Source: Microbispora triticiradicis
Lineage (GTDB): Bacteria; Actinomycetota; Actinomycetes; Streptosporangiales; Streptosporangiaceae
Assembly: GCA_003260025.2 (NCBI GenBank)
Contig: QFZU02000024.1
Coordinates: forward strand, 1 to 64,000
DNA: 64,000 nt
Direction: 5' to 3'
A program made the translations under genes and the position numbers. The first letter of the stretch is position 1, and the number at the start of each line of letters is the position of its first letter. The notes below the pieces were generated by a model. That model saw only the letters and a list, made by a program, of their open reading frames with translations, was not told where the DNA came from and did no database searches. Positions 1-9,663 of the stretch are shown piece after piece.

Positions 1-230
1 AAGCCCAATCCTCCCAGCTCAAAGGCACTTTTCTCATGTAAACGATCAAGCCCGCTCAAACTCGCCGCGAAAGCCCGAGGCTAGCACCCCGGTCACGCCG
101 CTGGGGAAGGCGGGGCTGCAGGCGCGTTCATCAACAGCCTGCGCTCCTGCCTCAACCGCTCCCCGTATACTCGGCGGGCGAGTTACCGGGTGCAGGGCAC
201 TGATGCCTTACACCCGGTTGCCGCCCGAAA

Positions 231-470
231 TCAACGAGCGCGCTTTCCACGGCGCCCGGGTACGCGGACGCTCGCGGCCTTCCGGCCATCACCTCTACCT
301 GAACTGAGAGTGACGGTGCCACCCCGACAGGCGAAGACGACGAGCAGGACAGCCAGGGAAACGGCACATGCCACGGCTATGCCGATACTCACCCAGGGGT
401 GATCGGGCCAGGCCACCACAGCCGTGATGGGTGCGGCGATCGGCAGGAGCGCGGTCTTGCCCAACTTCAT
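231..470 (-). CDS. Small membrane protein, unknown function
   Basis: The product is 79 residues. Residues about 8-50 are hydrophobic and fit two closely packed transmembrane helices with a short WPDHPW turn, followed by a strongly basic, probably cytoplasmic tail rich in Arg and Gly. The ATG is preceded by AAGGGG at a seven-base spacing, which supports this start. I do not recognise a family. It stands alone, with no same-strand partner in the first kilobase. That it is real is inferred from the membrane profile and the ribosome binding site; function is unknown. Confidence 0.5.
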   Translation of the reverse strand: MKLGKTALLPIAAPITAVVAWPDHPWVSIGIAVACAVSLAVLLVVFACRGGTVTLSSGRGDGRKAASVRVPGRRGKRAR

Positions 471-1141
471 GAAGCAACCCCTTCGCGTCGGAAACAGCCG
501 AAGAGATCACCCCAAAGCCCAGCCCACCCGGCTAGAAGCAGGTAAAGTGGTCAGCGTAAACGCCCAGTTTACGGCTGAGGGAATCGCCCTTCGGCAGGAG
601 TACGCCGGGTCGTTGACCTCGATCCGGCGTACTCAAGAAGTTAAGCGACAAGAGCCGCACCTGACGCCCATACGGCGCATTTCGTTGACTCATGCGAAGC
701 AAATGACCCTAAGCGGCTAGTTTGAACCCCGACTTAACTAGTCCCTCTGTCACAGCCGCATCAGAGGACAATTCGGATCCGCCGCTTTCCAGCGTTCAGT
801 CATAACCGATAGCCAGGTTCGAGATCGCCCCGGGAACAGCGAGCCAGCGGGTGACGCCGAGGTGGCGGAAGAACCGCGGTAAGTCGGTGTCATGCGGCTT
901 TGCGGTGACCGCCGTGTTCCGGCATACGGGATCTACGGGACCCACCTCGTGGCTCAGACGACGGCCTGCCGCCGCCACGGCGCGTGCCTGGCCGGGCGGC
1001 CTGCCCGAGCCTGCCGCCGGCAATCCGCTGTAGGAGACCCTGAAGGCCCTCGGCAGATTCGCACCTGGGCTGAAGCCCGGCGGGCCTCGGCCCGCTCACC
1101 GTGAGGGCCGGACCGGCAGGCCGCAGCCGTGAGCGAGTCGA
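471..1141. other. Stretch without a convincing gene
   Basis: About 670 bases with no supported gene. The part from 540 to 720 is less G/C rich than the rest of the window and has no coding-like third-position bias. A minus-strand reading frame (796-1023) has a plausible C-terminal half, but I recognise nothing in it and see no ribosome binding site. It may be the remnant of an old gene. Confidence 0.4.
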
Positions 1142-1711
1142 TCAACCCGGGGTGAGGGCGCGGACGGCGGCGGCGAGCAGTTCGGCCCGGTCGGACGGCG
1201 AGAGGCCGCCGGTGCCGCCGGCGAGCAGGGCGAGCGTGCCGTTCTTCGCCACGGCATAGGCCGCCTGGGCCCGTACCTCCCCCGCACGGCCCGGCCCCGA
1301 CCCCGCCAGTACGCGGACGATGTCATCGTTGATTTCCCGGGAGCGGGACACCAGGGCGCCGCGCGCCGACTGCAGCGACGGGTCGTTGCCGATGACGTCG
1401 ACCAGCTCGTGCAGCTCCGCCGTCGTGTCGATCACAGCGGCGAGCAGCTCCTCTGCGGACCTGTCGCCGGGCGCGGTTGCCAGCCGGGCGTACGCCTCGA
1501 CAGGGCCGGCCAGCAGAGCCTGGGCGATGTCGGCCTTCGCCGAGAAGTGGTAATAAAGAGCAGCCTTGCTGGTGCCGAGCCGACCGGCTATGTCGGCGAC
1601 CGACGTGCCCGCGTACCCGCGCTCGGCGAACAGGTCCTGGGCGACCGCCAGGATCCGGGCGCGCGTCCGCGCAGCGTCCCGGCCGCCGGTCCGCGCCCTC
1701 GATTCGGCCAT
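1142..1711 (-). CDS. TetR/AcrR family transcriptional regulator
   Basis: A 189-residue TetR-type repressor. The N-terminal helix-turn-helix is clear (about residues 14-60, with AERGYAGTSVADIAGRLGTSKAALYYHF, quoted here as AGTSVADIAGRLG then KAALYYHFSAK). The C-terminal ligand domain is Ala/Leu rich and gives no clue to the ligand. The reading frame extends upstream to 1882 but would overlap the divergent gene, and family homology begins at the ATG at 1711, so that start is chosen. The gene is divergent from a SnoaL-like gene, and two operator-like palindromes lie between them, so it probably represses itself and its neighbour. Confidence 0.88.
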   Translation of the reverse strand: MAESRARTGGRDAARTRARILAVAQDLFAERGYAGTSVADIAGRLGTSKAALYYHFSAKADIAQALLAGPVEAYARLATAPGDRSAEELLAAVIDTTAELHELVDVIGNDPSLQSARGALVSRSREINDDIVRVLAGSGPGRAGEVRAQAAYAVAKNGTLALLAGGTGGLSPSDRAELLAAAVRALTPG

Positions 1712-1737
1712 CGCTCCCTCCTTCGCGCCGAAGTCTA

Positions 1738-1757
1738 CTTGACGACCGTTCAGTAAG
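1738..1757. promoter_or_regulatory. Operator-like palindrome for the adjacent TetR regulator
   Basis: CTTGACGACCGTTCAGTAAG is an imperfect 20-bp palindrome directly upstream of the TetR start. It shares the CTTAC/GTAAG ends and the central ACCG/CGGT element with the second site at 1770-1789. Two related palindromes 32 bp apart in a TetR divergon are typical autoregulatory operators. This is inferred from symmetry only. Confidence 0.6.
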
Positions 1758-1769
1758 CAGTCACACTCA

Positions 1770-1789
1770 CTTACCGACCGATCGTTAAG
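1770..1789. promoter_or_regulatory. Second operator-like palindrome, overlapping the SnoaL-like gene's leader
   Basis: CTTACCGACCGATCGTTAAG reads almost the same on the other strand (17 of 20 positions compatible once related bases are allowed). It abuts the AAGGAGG ribosome binding site of the gene at 1800. A repressor bound here would block transcription of that gene. Confidence 0.65.
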
Positions 1790-1799
1790 GAGGCTTGCG

Positions 1800-2147
1800 A
1801 TGGATGAGCACCCGAAGAAGACCCTGGTGGAGCGAATGTACGAGGCAGCCATGGCCGGAGACCTCGACGCGGTGGACGACATCTTCGCCCCCGGCTTCTA
1901 CAGCCATCCCATGGGCACGACCGGAGTGGAGGCGATCAGGGACGCCTGGCGCGAGATCCGCGACCGCTACCCGTCGTTGCGCGTGGTGGCCGACCAGATC
2001 GTGGCCGAGGGCGACACGGTCGCCGTCCGGTCCACAGTGCACGGCACGAGCCAGACGGGCGAACCCGCCACACTGATGGAGATGATGCGCATCGAGAACG
2101 GCCGGATCGCCGAATTGTGGGCCGCCTCCACCGTCAAACTGCGCTGA
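1800..2147 (+). CDS. SnoaL-like / NTF2-fold protein
   Basis: A 115-residue protein of the SnoaL-like polyketide cyclase / nuclear transport factor 2 fold. The opening KTLVERMYEAAMAGDLDAVDD, the FYSHP segment and the later GEPATLMEMMRIENGRIAELW strand pattern are typical of this cone-shaped alpha+beta barrel. Many such stand-alone proteins bind or isomerise small hydrophobic ligands, and the true substrate cannot be read here. The ATG at 1800 follows AAGGAGG at good spacing. It is probably controlled by the divergent TetR regulator. No polyketide genes lie nearby, so a biosynthetic role is unlikely. Confidence 0.8.
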   Translation: MDEHPKKTLVERMYEAAMAGDLDAVDDIFAPGFYSHPMGTTGVEAIRDAWREIRDRYPSLRVVADQIVAEGDTVAVRSTVHGTSQTGEPATLMEMMRIENGRIAELWAASTVKLR

Positions 2148-2382
2148 AGTCCGAGCCATCAGGCGCAGGCCCGGACACGAGCACCCTCGGACGCGCGACG
2201 GCTCAGGCCGCGTGGCGGTAGGCGGAGTAGGTGGTGTAACCGGCATCGCGGCCCCGCCGGGCATGAGCACCCCGCGCCCGGATTGGCTGGAGTTACCGGC
2301 GCGACGTGCGAGAAGACGTGCTCGATGGCCAGCCGCCCGAGATCCGCTCCCTGGCGGTTCCCGGGCGAGACGGCGCGGGCCC

Positions 2383-4932
2383 TCAGCCGACCGCCTTGCG
2401 CTTCAGCAGCAGGTCGCGCGCCTGCAGGAACGGCGCCCGGAGGAAGGCAAGGTGATCCTCCTGCCCGTGCCGATGGCAGACCTGGCCGGGCCACAGGCGA
2501 CGGCTACGCTCGTCGATGTACGCGAGGGAGCCGTCGACGAGGTTCAGCATGTGGTCGATCGTGTCCGCGTCGGATCGCGCGTACTCCTCGCCCGTACGCA
2601 CGTAGACCGGCGACGTGTGCGCCATGATCGGCCTGGCCCACACGTCGTGGTGGCGGGCGACTCCGGCGCCCGGCCCATAGCAGCGCGCGGCGATCCAGCT
2701 GTCCTCCGTCACCGGCACGTCCGCGGTCAGTTCCAGCGTACGGCCGGGAGTCTCGACCCTCCGCTCGGCGACGACGTGGCCGTTGACCACGATCTCCAGC
2801 CGGTCGACGTCGAAGATCGACTCGACCCGGGCGCCGACGTGGACGGTGCCGCTCGCGGGCACGCGGGTCTCCTCGCCCGGCTGACGGCCGTCGACGCCGA
2901 GCCACAGGAGCGGACCGCTGGTGGCGAAGGTTGCTCCCCGCCGGACGGCCCGGCACCAGCTCCAGTAGTCGAACTCCTCCTCGGCCGGCACCTGCGCGTA
3001 CGTGCGGATGAGGCCGATCGGGACCTCGCTGCTCATCTTGTCGGTGCCGCCCACCAGGGTGATCCGGTAGCCCGCGTTGAGGTAGCGGTAGTACTCCCGG
3101 ATGTTGTACGGGTCGTACGCGATCATCTCGACGGCGTCGAGCCGGCCGGTGGCGAGCAGCGCGGCCGCCTCGCCGTTGGGCACGGGGAAGTGGGCCAGCA
3201 CGACGGTTCCGCCCTGCTCGCGGCATTCGTCGGCCCAGTGGGACAGCGTGGTCTCCAGGCCGCCGCCGAGTTCCGACTCCTCCGCGCCGCCGGTGCACCA
3301 CGGCATGATCGGGCGGCGCAGGCCGAGCAGGTTGATGTGGCCGAGCATGCCGCTGCGGTTCTCCTGGCCGGCGAACACGTGCGTGTGCCCGTCGTGCGAG
3401 GTGTGCGGGCGGCCGGTGAACTCCTCGGTGTTCGTGAACAGGTGCCCCCACTGGCTGAGCAGCAGGTTGGTGACCCGGACGTCCTCGCCGCGGGCCTCCA
3501 GCTCCGCGCCGAGGGTCGAGACGAAGTGCACGTGGGTGTCGCCGCTGTACCAGCCCTCCGCGGCCATGTCGGTCACCCTGGTCAGCGTCAGCTCGAGTTC
3601 GGCCTGGTCCGGCCGGATGGTGACCGTCGTGCGCAGCGGCTCGTACTCGAACCCGCGAGCCGCCTCGACCGTGACCTCCCCCAGAGGCAGCCAGCCCTCG
3701 CACGTGCCGTCGATGTAGGAGTACGTCGTGGTGCCGAGGCGGACGTCCCCGCCGATGTCGAGGTTCCAGGTGTTGCCGTCGGAGTTGATGTGCCCGTGAT
3801 GGCCGTGGGGAGGGTAGGGCACGCCGTCGGCGGACCGGAAGTGGATTCGGCAGGGGATCGGCTCACCCGTGGCCGCGTCCCTGACCGTGGTGCGCACCCA
3901 GGCCCGCCCGGCGTCGGGGACCCGCCAGGTGACCCCTCCGTCGCCGTGCCGCCCGGCGGCGAGCAGCTCGCCCCATCCGCAGGTGCTGATCACGGTCTCT
4001 CCGCGGGTGAGGGTCAGCCGCGCCGAGGGATTGGCCGCGACGCGTACGTAGCCCTGGTGGTGCTCCCCCTCCGGCGTCCCCCAGGCCGGCGTACCCTCGG
4101 CGGCCGCGTCGCCGGAGCCGGAGCCGGTCGTGCGGTAGACGTAGGTCGCCGATCCCCGGTCGACGGTCACCGCCAGGTCCTCCGCGATCGGTCCCGCCGA
4201 GGGGTCCAGGTCGAGCAGGACGTCGCGCCACACCGTACGCCCGAAGGGGTCCTCGTCGAGGTCGCTCGTGGTCACCGCACCGACGAGGATGGCCGGGCCC
4301 GCCGACCGGATCTCCAGCGCGCGGACCGTGCGGCCGGGCCGGGGGTTGCGGCAGGGCCACAGGTAGAACCGGTAGGGCAGGACGTACGGCGACCGCGCCT
4401 GCGGGTCGTCGATGTCGACGAACCGCGCCCCGGCGGCGTCGAAACGCCCGTGGGTACGCGGCATCAGCCGGTGCTGGGCGTCGGGTACGGCCAGGAACGG
4501 GGTCTGGCCCCAGTCGAGCGGGATGGCGCGGTCGCTCCACAGCCGCGGCGTGGGCCCGATCTCCATGCGCTGGCGCACCGGCAGCCGCTCGGTGCTCCCG
4601 TCGTCGTAGACGAGTGTGTAGTGGCCGCAGGTCCCGCCGACCGCCTGTCCGTCGAACAGGTCCGGTGACTCCAGGGCGTGGGCGACCACCAGCCAGGTGA
4701 CCGCGCGGCCGACCGGGATGGTGACGGCCGCCGGGTGCGGGCCGCCGACGCGGAGCAGGGCCGCCCCGGCGTCCCGTTCGTCGCCGAAGAGGAACGGCAG
4801 GCCGTAGAGCGTGCGCGCGCCGAGCGGATAGGAGTCGCCGTCGTCGAGGACAGAACGGGGCACGTTGAACACACCGGCGAGGTCGAGCGGACGGTAGCCC
4901 CGGCCCGCGGGCGACGTGTCGTGATCAGGCAT
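2383..4932 (-). CDS. CehA/McbA family metallohydrolase
   Basis: A large (849 residues) hydrolase. The C-terminal half carries a PHP-like metal domain starting with GDTHVHF at residues about 464-470 (H467 and H469 as likely metal ligands), followed by further His-rich segments (GRPHTSHDGHTHVF, LAHFP). The N-terminal half looks like beta-sandwich domains and has a PHGHHGH loop near residue 375. The family is named after the carbaryl hydrolases CehA and McbA, which cleave a carbamate ester. No signal peptide is visible, so it should act in the cytoplasm. The gene overlaps the permease stop by eight bases and is the last gene of the five-gene operon. It may hydrolyse an ester or amide brought in by that permease; the substrate is unknown. 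Confidence 0.82.
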   Translation of the reverse strand: MPDHDTSPAGRGYRPLDLAGVFNVPRSVLDDGDSYPLGARTLYGLPFLFGDERDAGAALLRVGGPHPAAVTIPVGRAVTWLVVAHALESPDLFDGQAVGGTCGHYTLVYDDGSTERLPVRQRMEIGPTPRLWSDRAIPLDWGQTPFLAVPDAQHRLMPRTHGRFDAAGARFVDIDDPQARSPYVLPYRFYLWPCRNPRPGRTVRALEIRSAGPAILVGAVTTSDLDEDPFGRTVWRDVLLDLDPSAGPIAEDLAVTVDRGSATYVYRTTGSGSGDAAAEGTPAWGTPEGEHHQGYVRVAANPSARLTLTRGETVISTCGWGELLAAGRHGDGGVTWRVPDAGRAWVRTTVRDAATGEPIPCRIHFRSADGVPYPPHGHHGHINSDGNTWNLDIGGDVRLGTTTYSYIDGTCEGWLPLGEVTVEAARGFEYEPLRTTVTIRPDQAELELTLTRVTDMAAEGWYSGDTHVHFVSTLGAELEARGEDVRVTNLLLSQWGHLFTNTEEFTGRPHTSHDGHTHVFAGQENRSGMLGHINLLGLRRPIMPWCTGGAEESELGGGLETTLSHWADECREQGGTVVLAHFPVPNGEAAALLATGRLDAVEMIAYDPYNIREYYRYLNAGYRITLVGGTDKMSSEVPIGLIRTYAQVPAEEEFDYWSWCRAVRRGATFATSGPLLWLGVDGRQPGEETRVPASGTVHVGARVESIFDVDRLEIVVNGHVVAERRVETPGRTLELTADVPVTEDSWIAARCYGPGAGVARHHDVWARPIMAHTSPVYVRTGEEYARSDADTIDHMLNLVDGSLAYIDERSRRLWPGQVCHRHGQEDHLAFLRAPFLQARDLLLKRKAVG

Positions 4933-6427
4933 TTCCGGTGACAGGCTCTCTCCGCCCGGCGGGCGGCTCGTCGACGGACGTCTGGGCCAGCCCGGCGTAC
5001 AGCCGGGGTGCGCGGGCCCGCAGGTAGAGGGCCCTGGCCACGCCGGCCACGACGGCCGCCACGCCCAGACCGACGATCAGGAGGTTGGTGGCGGTGCCGG
5101 CGCCGGTCAGCAGCGGCAGGCTGCTCAGGACGAGGAAGAGCACCACGGCCAGGGCGGCGAAGCTGAGCCCGGGGGCGATCGTGGTGCGGAAGATCCCGGC
5201 ATCGGGCGCCTCCCGGCGCAGGAAGCGGATGATCGCCAGGGAGCACAGCGCCCACAGGCAGATGATCCCGAGGAACCCCAGGGCGCTGCCCCACAGCAAC
5301 AGCCCCAGGTAGGGGTCGATCCCGAAGACCGCGAACACGACGATCGCCGCGGCCGCCAGCACGGTCTGCACGAGCCCGGCCGTCCACGGCGCCTTGGTCC
5401 GCGGGTGGGTACGGCCCAGCGGGCGGGGCAGCAGGCCCTCCCGTCCCATCGCGTAGAAGTAACGGTTGGCCGCGTTGTGCAGCGCGAGCAGCGCGGCGAA
5501 CGCGCTGGTCAGCAACAGGATGTGCATCACCTCGGTGATCGGGGCGGGCACGTACCTGTCGAAGACGGCGACGACGAGGTTGACGGGGTCGGCCTCGGCC
5601 GCGGCCGCGATCTTGTCGACGCCGTACGCCATGACGACGACCCAGGTGATGAAGGCGTAGAAGACGGCGATGAACCCGACCGCGATGTAGGTCGCCCGGC
5701 GGACCGTGCGGATGCCGCCCCGCGCCTCCTCGCTGAAGATCGCGGTGGCCTCGAAGCCCATGAACGCCCCGGCGACCAGGGCGAACATCGCTCCGTTGCC
5801 CGAGTCGAACACCCTCGTGGGGGCGAACGACTCGGCGGACCAGTCCCCGACGCCGCCCTTCACCAGGACGTAGACCGCCAGTACGACGAGCACGGCCGTC
5901 TCCAGCACCAGCAGCGCCCCGAGGATCCGGGCGCTGGTGTGGATGCCCCGGTAGCCGAGCCATCCCACGAAGACCAGGCCGACGATCGCGAACACCCACC
6001 ACGGCACGTCGCGGTGGAAGTAGTTCTTGAACGTCTCGGTGGCGTAGACGCCGAGCGCGCCGTACGTGCTGATCTGCAGCGCGTTGTAGGCGACGATGGC
6101 GAGCATGGCCGCGCCCGACCCCGCCGGCTTGCCCAGCCCGCGCGAGACGGTGGCGTAGAAGGCCCCGGCGTTGCGGACGTACCGGCTCATGGTCATGAAA
6201 CCGACGGCGAACAGCGCCATGACCACCCCGGCGACCAGGTAGCCGCCGGGGACGGCGGCGCCGCCCTTGAGGAAGTGCAGGGGGGCGACCGCGACGATGA
6301 GCGTCAGCGGCGCCAGCGCGGCGAGGACCGTGAAGACGAGGTCCTTGGTCCCCATGGCGTTGCCGGCCAGGGAGCCGACCTGGGAGCCGGAGGCGTTCGC
6401 GGAGCTGTCGGGAGGACGACCGGGCAT
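4925..6427 (-). CDS. APC family amino acid/amine permease
   Basis: A 500-residue integral membrane protein with about twelve predicted helices. It begins with a short polar N-terminus, then GTKDLVFTVLAALAPL, the typical APC first-helix region, and retains the GFEATAIFSEEARGG segment found in many permeases of this superfamily. It should import an amino acid, amine or related nitrogen compound by proton or cation symport. An 81-base gap separates it from the upstream cupin gene and it overlaps the metallohydrolase downstream, so it is probably the uptake system of this operon. An internal ATG around residue 25 is an alternative start. Confidence 0.88.
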   Translation of the reverse strand: MPGRPPDSSANASGSQVGSLAGNAMGTKDLVFTVLAALAPLTLIVAVAPLHFLKGGAAVPGGYLVAGVVMALFAVGFMTMSRYVRNAGAFYATVSRGLGKPAGSGAAMLAIVAYNALQISTYGALGVYATETFKNYFHRDVPWWVFAIVGLVFVGWLGYRGIHTSARILGALLVLETAVLVVLAVYVLVKGGVGDWSAESFAPTRVFDSGNGAMFALVAGAFMGFEATAIFSEEARGGIRTVRRATYIAVGFIAVFYAFITWVVVMAYGVDKIAAAAEADPVNLVVAVFDRYVPAPITEVMHILLLTSAFAALLALHNAANRYFYAMGREGLLPRPLGRTHPRTKAPWTAGLVQTVLAAAAIVVFAVFGIDPYLGLLLWGSALGFLGIICLWALCSLAIIRFLRREAPDAGIFRTTIAPGLSFAALAVVLFLVLSSLPLLTGAGTATNLLIVGLGVAAVVAGVARALYLRARAPRLYAGLAQTSVDEPPAGRREPVTGNA

Positions 6428-6508
6428 GGTGGGGGCTCCTTACTGCGGGCTGGGAGGAAGGCAGGTGGGGAGGAGAGGGCGGGTGGGCCCGAAGGCGGGA
6501 AGGGGGGC

Positions 6509-6889
6509 TCAGCGGCTGACCGCGACGAAGACCTTCTCGCTCGGCTCCAGGGTGATCCAGTCACCGCGGAAGCCCTGGGGGATGTGGAACGACTCCCCCG
6601 GTCCGAACTCCTTGCGCCGGCCGGAGTCGTCCTGCACGGCCACGCGGCCCTTGAGGATGAAGCAGATCTCGTCGTAGGGCCAGGAGTCGAACCGTACGGC
6701 GCCGGGCTCGCCCGTCCAGTAACCGCCGGTGAACGCGCTCGCGGCGCCGCCGAAGACGCGGAACTCCGCCTCCGTCCACTCGGCGGACAGCACATGGTAG
6801 TCGCCCAGCGGAGGCACGAAGCGTTCGCCGTTCGCCGCGGAGACGACGCGGACGGCGTCGATGCCCACGGGGGTCTGCCCGTCGCTCAC
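6509..6889 (-). CDS. Cupin domain protein (EutQ-like)
   Basis: A 126-residue single-domain cupin of the cupin_3 / ethanolamine-utilisation EutQ-like group. The core GEPGAVRFDSWPYDEICFILKG and the second motif GPGESFHIPQGFRGDW are evident. The GTG start at 6889 overlaps the stop of the upstream gene by four bases (GTGA), which strongly supports this start and translational coupling. Such small cupins in catabolic operons are often isomerases, sensors or metal-binding accessory proteins. A specific role cannot be assigned. Confidence 0.85.
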   Translation of the reverse strand: MSDGQTPVGIDAVRVVSAANGERFVPPLGDYHVLSAEWTEAEFRVFGGAASAFTGGYWTGEPGAVRFDSWPYDEICFILKGRVAVQDDSGRRKEFGPGESFHIPQGFRGDWITLEPSEKVFVAVSR

Positions 6890-8538
6890 GATGCGGCTCC
6901 CTTCTGGTTCTCGAAGCGGCTGCGCAGGCCGAAGCGGCGCAGGACGTTGTGCGTGATGCGCTCGACGAAGGGGTCGCCGAGGCTGAGCACGTGTGACCAC
7001 TCGGTGGTGCCGCCGTTGAAAACCTCGCCGTCCCCGCGGGTGAACGCCGCGATCATCCCGGCGCCGCGCATCTCCCCCTCGTGCACGTAGTCGGGCAGGT
7101 CGTCGCCGAGGTCCGCGTTGTAGTTGTAGACCTCCTCCTCCGGCCCGCCGATCGGCACCCGGCCGCCGAAGCGGTCCTCCTCCCCGCGTACGGCCGGAGC
7201 GAGGGCCAGGATCTCCAGCGTCTCGGGGGCGCCGTCCTCGAACGTCGGGTACGGCAGCCCGCGCCGGAACGTGTACTCGACCGAGTCGAGCTCGAAGGCC
7301 GCGAGGAAGTACGGGGGCCCGCCGAGCAGGTCGCCGTAGTAGAGGTCGGCCCCCTCCAGCGCCCAGTGGTGCGGCCGGTAGACCGTGAAGCCTCCGGACG
7401 AGCGGGGGGTGGCGACCCCGTAGCGGTTGTAGATCCCGCCGAGGCCGTTGAGCCCGATGGTGGTGGCGCCCGGCCGGCCGACCGACTTCGCCTCCCACAC
7501 CGTGGTGGCGAGGTGCGGGGTCGTGGCGGCCTCGGGGTCCAGCGACGGCAGCCGGTAGCAGTACTGCGTGGTCCCGTCGTCGCCGAGCCGGACCTGCCAC
7601 TGGTAGTTGCCGCCGAACCTGGCCAGGTTGCCGCCCGCGTCGACGAACGCGTCGACCGTGTCGCGCATCCGCCACGACCAGTACTCGTCGTGTCCCACGA
7701 CGATCGCGCAGGAGTACCCGTCCAGCGCCTGGGGGTCGAAGTGCAGGTCGTGCTGGGTCAGGTAGTCGATCTCGTACCCGTGGCGCTCGGCCCACACCGC
7801 GAAGTGCCGCTCGTACGTCGCCCAGAACGCGTCGGCGTGGTGGCGGCTGTACCCGAACAGGCGCGCCCACTCGTACGACGGGTAACGGGGAGCGCCGTGC
7901 ATCGGCAGCGTGCCGGGGTTGGCCTCCCTGGGCGCGCCCGCGGGCTTGCGGATCATTCCCCGGGCGATCGGACGCTGCGTCGAGGCCAGCGGCGACCCGT
8001 TGTCGGAACGCGGATCGTCGCCCAGTCCGCGGTAGTGGTTGGCGCCGCCCCAGTCGTTGTAGGCCAGCATCGTGCTGGTGGTCAGCACGAGCGCGGCCGG
8101 GGCACGCCGCCCGGCCGGGGCCTTGACGACGAAGAAGTGCTCGCGCTCCCACAGCTCGCCGGACGGCGTGACCGCGCGCACCGTGACGATGTGGAAGCCG
8201 CTCCGCCAGTCGTCCGGGATCTCCAGCTCCAGCCCCACCGGCCAGCCGCAGCCGACGGCGTGGGCGTCGGCCGGCGCCTCGAACCAGCCCGCCGACAGCC
8301 CGCGCCGCGACCACACCACGCGGGGCTCCAGCCCGTCGCGGACCACCTCCAGGTCGAAGGACGGGACGCTCGCGCTGAGGTGGAAGCGGACGGTCTCCCC
8401 GGGGAAGTACGAGAACCGGTCGGTGTAACACCACACCTCGGCCGCGTCCGGCGTGGCGAACGCACGCTCCGAGGGCCAGCCCTTCGGGGACCAGGCGAAG
8501 GCGGCGGGAAGACCCGTCGCCGCGTTCGTGTCGCTCAC
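6886..8538 (-). CDS. N,N-dimethylformamidase large-subunit-like protein
   Basis: A 550-residue protein resembling the beta (large) subunit of N,N-dimethylformamidase. That enzyme is an iron-dependent amidohydrolase that splits dimethylformamide into dimethylamine and formate. The characteristic region [16 protein letters not shown] near residue 165 and the long segment with [26 protein letters not shown] and a C-terminal [11 protein letters not shown] are visible. No gene for the small alpha subunit is adjacent, so the substrate may differ from dimethylformamide. The GTG start at 8538 overlaps the ureohydrolase stop by four bases, so the two are co-translated. Cytoplasmic, no signal peptide. 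Confidence 0.82.
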   Translation of the reverse strand: MSDTNAATGLPAAFAWSPKGWPSERAFATPDAAEVWCYTDRFSYFPGETVRFHLSASVPSFDLEVVRDGLEPRVVWSRRGLSAGWFEAPADAHAVGCGWPVGLELEIPDDWRSGFHIVTVRAVTPSGELWEREHFFVVKAPAGRRAPAALVLTTSTMLAYNDWGGANHYRGLGDDPRSDNGSPLASTQRPIARGMIRKPAGAPREANPGTLPMHGAPRYPSYEWARLFGYSRHHADAFWATYERHFAVWAERHGYEIDYLTQHDLHFDPQALDGYSCAIVVGHDEYWSWRMRDTVDAFVDAGGNLARFGGNYQWQVRLGDDGTTQYCYRLPSLDPEAATTPHLATTVWEAKSVGRPGATTIGLNGLGGIYNRYGVATPRSSGGFTVYRPHHWALEGADLYYGDLLGGPPYFLAAFELDSVEYTFRRGLPYPTFEDGAPETLEILALAPAVRGEEDRFGGRVPIGGPEEEVYNYNADLGDDLPDYVHEGEMRGAGMIAAFTRGDGEVFNGGTTEWSHVLSLGDPFVERITHNVLRRFGLRSRFENQKGAAS

Positions 8539-9482
8539 CGCTCCTCCTTGAGTGCGAGCAGGCTGATCAGGTCGTACGCCACGTGGGAGGCCGCGACCGA
8601 GGTGATCTCGGCGTGGTCGTAGGCCGGGGCGACCTCGACCACGTCCGCGCCGACGATGTCGCACCCGGTCAGGCCGCGCAGGATCTCCAGCAGTTCGCGG
8701 CTGGTCAGGCCACCGGCCTCCGGGGTCCCCGTGCCGGGCGCGTGCGCCGGGTCGAGCACGTCGATGTCGACCGAGACGTAGAGCGGGCGGCCGCCGATGC
8801 GCTCCCGCAGCGCGCCGGCCACCTCGTCCACGCCCCGGCGCATCACGTCGGCGCTGGTCACGATGCCGAAGCCGAGGCGCCGGTCGTCCTCCAGGTCCTT
8901 CTTGCCGTACAGCGGGCCGCGGGTGCCGACGTGGCAGACGGCCTCGGTGTCGAGGATGCCCTCCTCGACCGCCCGCCGGAACGGCGTGCCGTGCGTGTAC
9001 TCGGCCCCGAAGTAGGTGTCCCAGGTGTCGAGGTGGGCGTCGAAGTGCAGCAGCGCGACCGGGCCGTGCCGCCGGGCGGCGGCGCGCAGCAGCGGCAGCG
9101 CGATCGTGTGGTCGCCGCCGACCGTGACGAGCCGGGTGCCGCCCTCCATGAGCCCGGACGCCGCCTCGTCGATCGTCTCGACGGCCTCGTGGATGTCGAA
9201 CGGGTTGCACGCGATGTCCCCCGCGTCGGCCACCTGCATCGCCGCGAACGGCGAGACGTCCAGGCCCGGGTGGTACGGCCGGAGCAGCCGGCTGGCCTCC
9301 CGGACGGCCGAGGGGCCGAACCGGGCGCCGGGGCGGTAGGAGACCCCGCTGTCGAACGGCACGCCCACCACCGCGACGTCCGCGTGGCCGACCTCGTCCA
9401 GGCGCGGCAGCCGCGCGAAGGTGGCCGGTCCGGCGAATCGCGGAACCCGGGACGAGTCGGCGGGCCCCCGGGGCACGGTCAT
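8535..9482 (-). CDS. Ureohydrolase family enzyme (agmatinase-like)
   Basis: A 315-residue arginase/agmatinase superfamily enzyme. The binuclear metal motifs are intact: GGDHT, the HFDAHLDTW block, and [28 protein letters not shown]. Members remove urea from guanidino compounds such as agmatine, guanidinobutyrate or guanidinopropionate, and some act on guanidine itself. The exact substrate cannot be told from the sequence. The ATG at 9482 follows GAAAGGAT at suitable spacing; the upstream extension to 9566 has no family similarity. It is the first gene of the operon that continues to 2383, and its product may release an amine processed by the later enzymes. Confidence 0.87.
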   Translation of the reverse strand: MTVPRGPADSSRVPRFAGPATFARLPRLDEVGHADVAVVGVPFDSGVSYRPGARFGPSAVREASRLLRPYHPGLDVSPFAAMQVADAGDIACNPFDIHEAVETIDEAASGLMEGGTRLVTVGGDHTIALPLLRAAARRHGPVALLHFDAHLDTWDTYFGAEYTHGTPFRRAVEEGILDTEAVCHVGTRGPLYGKKDLEDDRRLGFGIVTSADVMRRGVDEVAGALRERIGGRPLYVSVDIDVLDPAHAPGTGTPEAGGLTSRELLEILRGLTGCDIVGADVVEVAPAYDHAEITSVAASHVAYDLISLLALKEER

Positions 9483-9618
9483 ACCCGATCCTTTCACTCC
9501 ACTGCGAAGCCCCAGGTCAGGGGCTATGGATCGGCAAGTCTGCAGGAGGAGCGAAGGGACCGGCAATTGGTGTGCCGACGGAAGATCGAGGATGGTTTGT
9601 GGACGGGCACAAACGCGG

Positions 9619-9652
9619 ACGCGGCGCGGTCACCCTGGTGACCGCGCCGCGT
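9619..9652. terminator. Strong hairpin, terminator for the esterase gene side
   Basis: Two perfectly complementary 16-base arms (ACGCGGCGCGGTCACC and its reverse complement) flank a two-base centre, giving a very stable hairpin. It lies 12 bases past the end of the minus-strand esterase pseudogene (stop at 9664) and 137 bases upstream of the ureohydrolase operon start. There is no U tract, as is usual in actinomycetes. Confidence 0.7.
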
Positions 9653-9663
9653 GGAGCCGAGGG

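Noticed and set aside
796-1023. A minus-strand frame ending in RFFRHLGVTRWLAVPGA
   Set aside because: No ribosome binding site, no family recognised and poor upstream coding signal. It may be a gene remnant, but the evidence is too thin to call.
1800-2147. SnoaL-like gene as a polyketide cyclase
   Set aside because: There are no polyketide synthase or tailoring genes in the window; the fold is shared by many unrelated small proteins.
2148-2382. Possible short remnant on the minus strand ending in GYTTYSAYRHAA
   Set aside because: Only a dozen protein-like residues, no start and no recognisable family.
2212-4668. An 818-residue plus-strand open frame opposite the CehA/McbA gene
   Set aside because: It is the mirror of a real minus-strand gene in G/C-rich DNA. 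It has no recognisable domain and an amino acid composition dominated by Arg, Gly, Val and Pro. Similar long mirror frames at 5405-7090, 7081-8622, 46161-48836 and 60992-63349 were dropped for the same reason.
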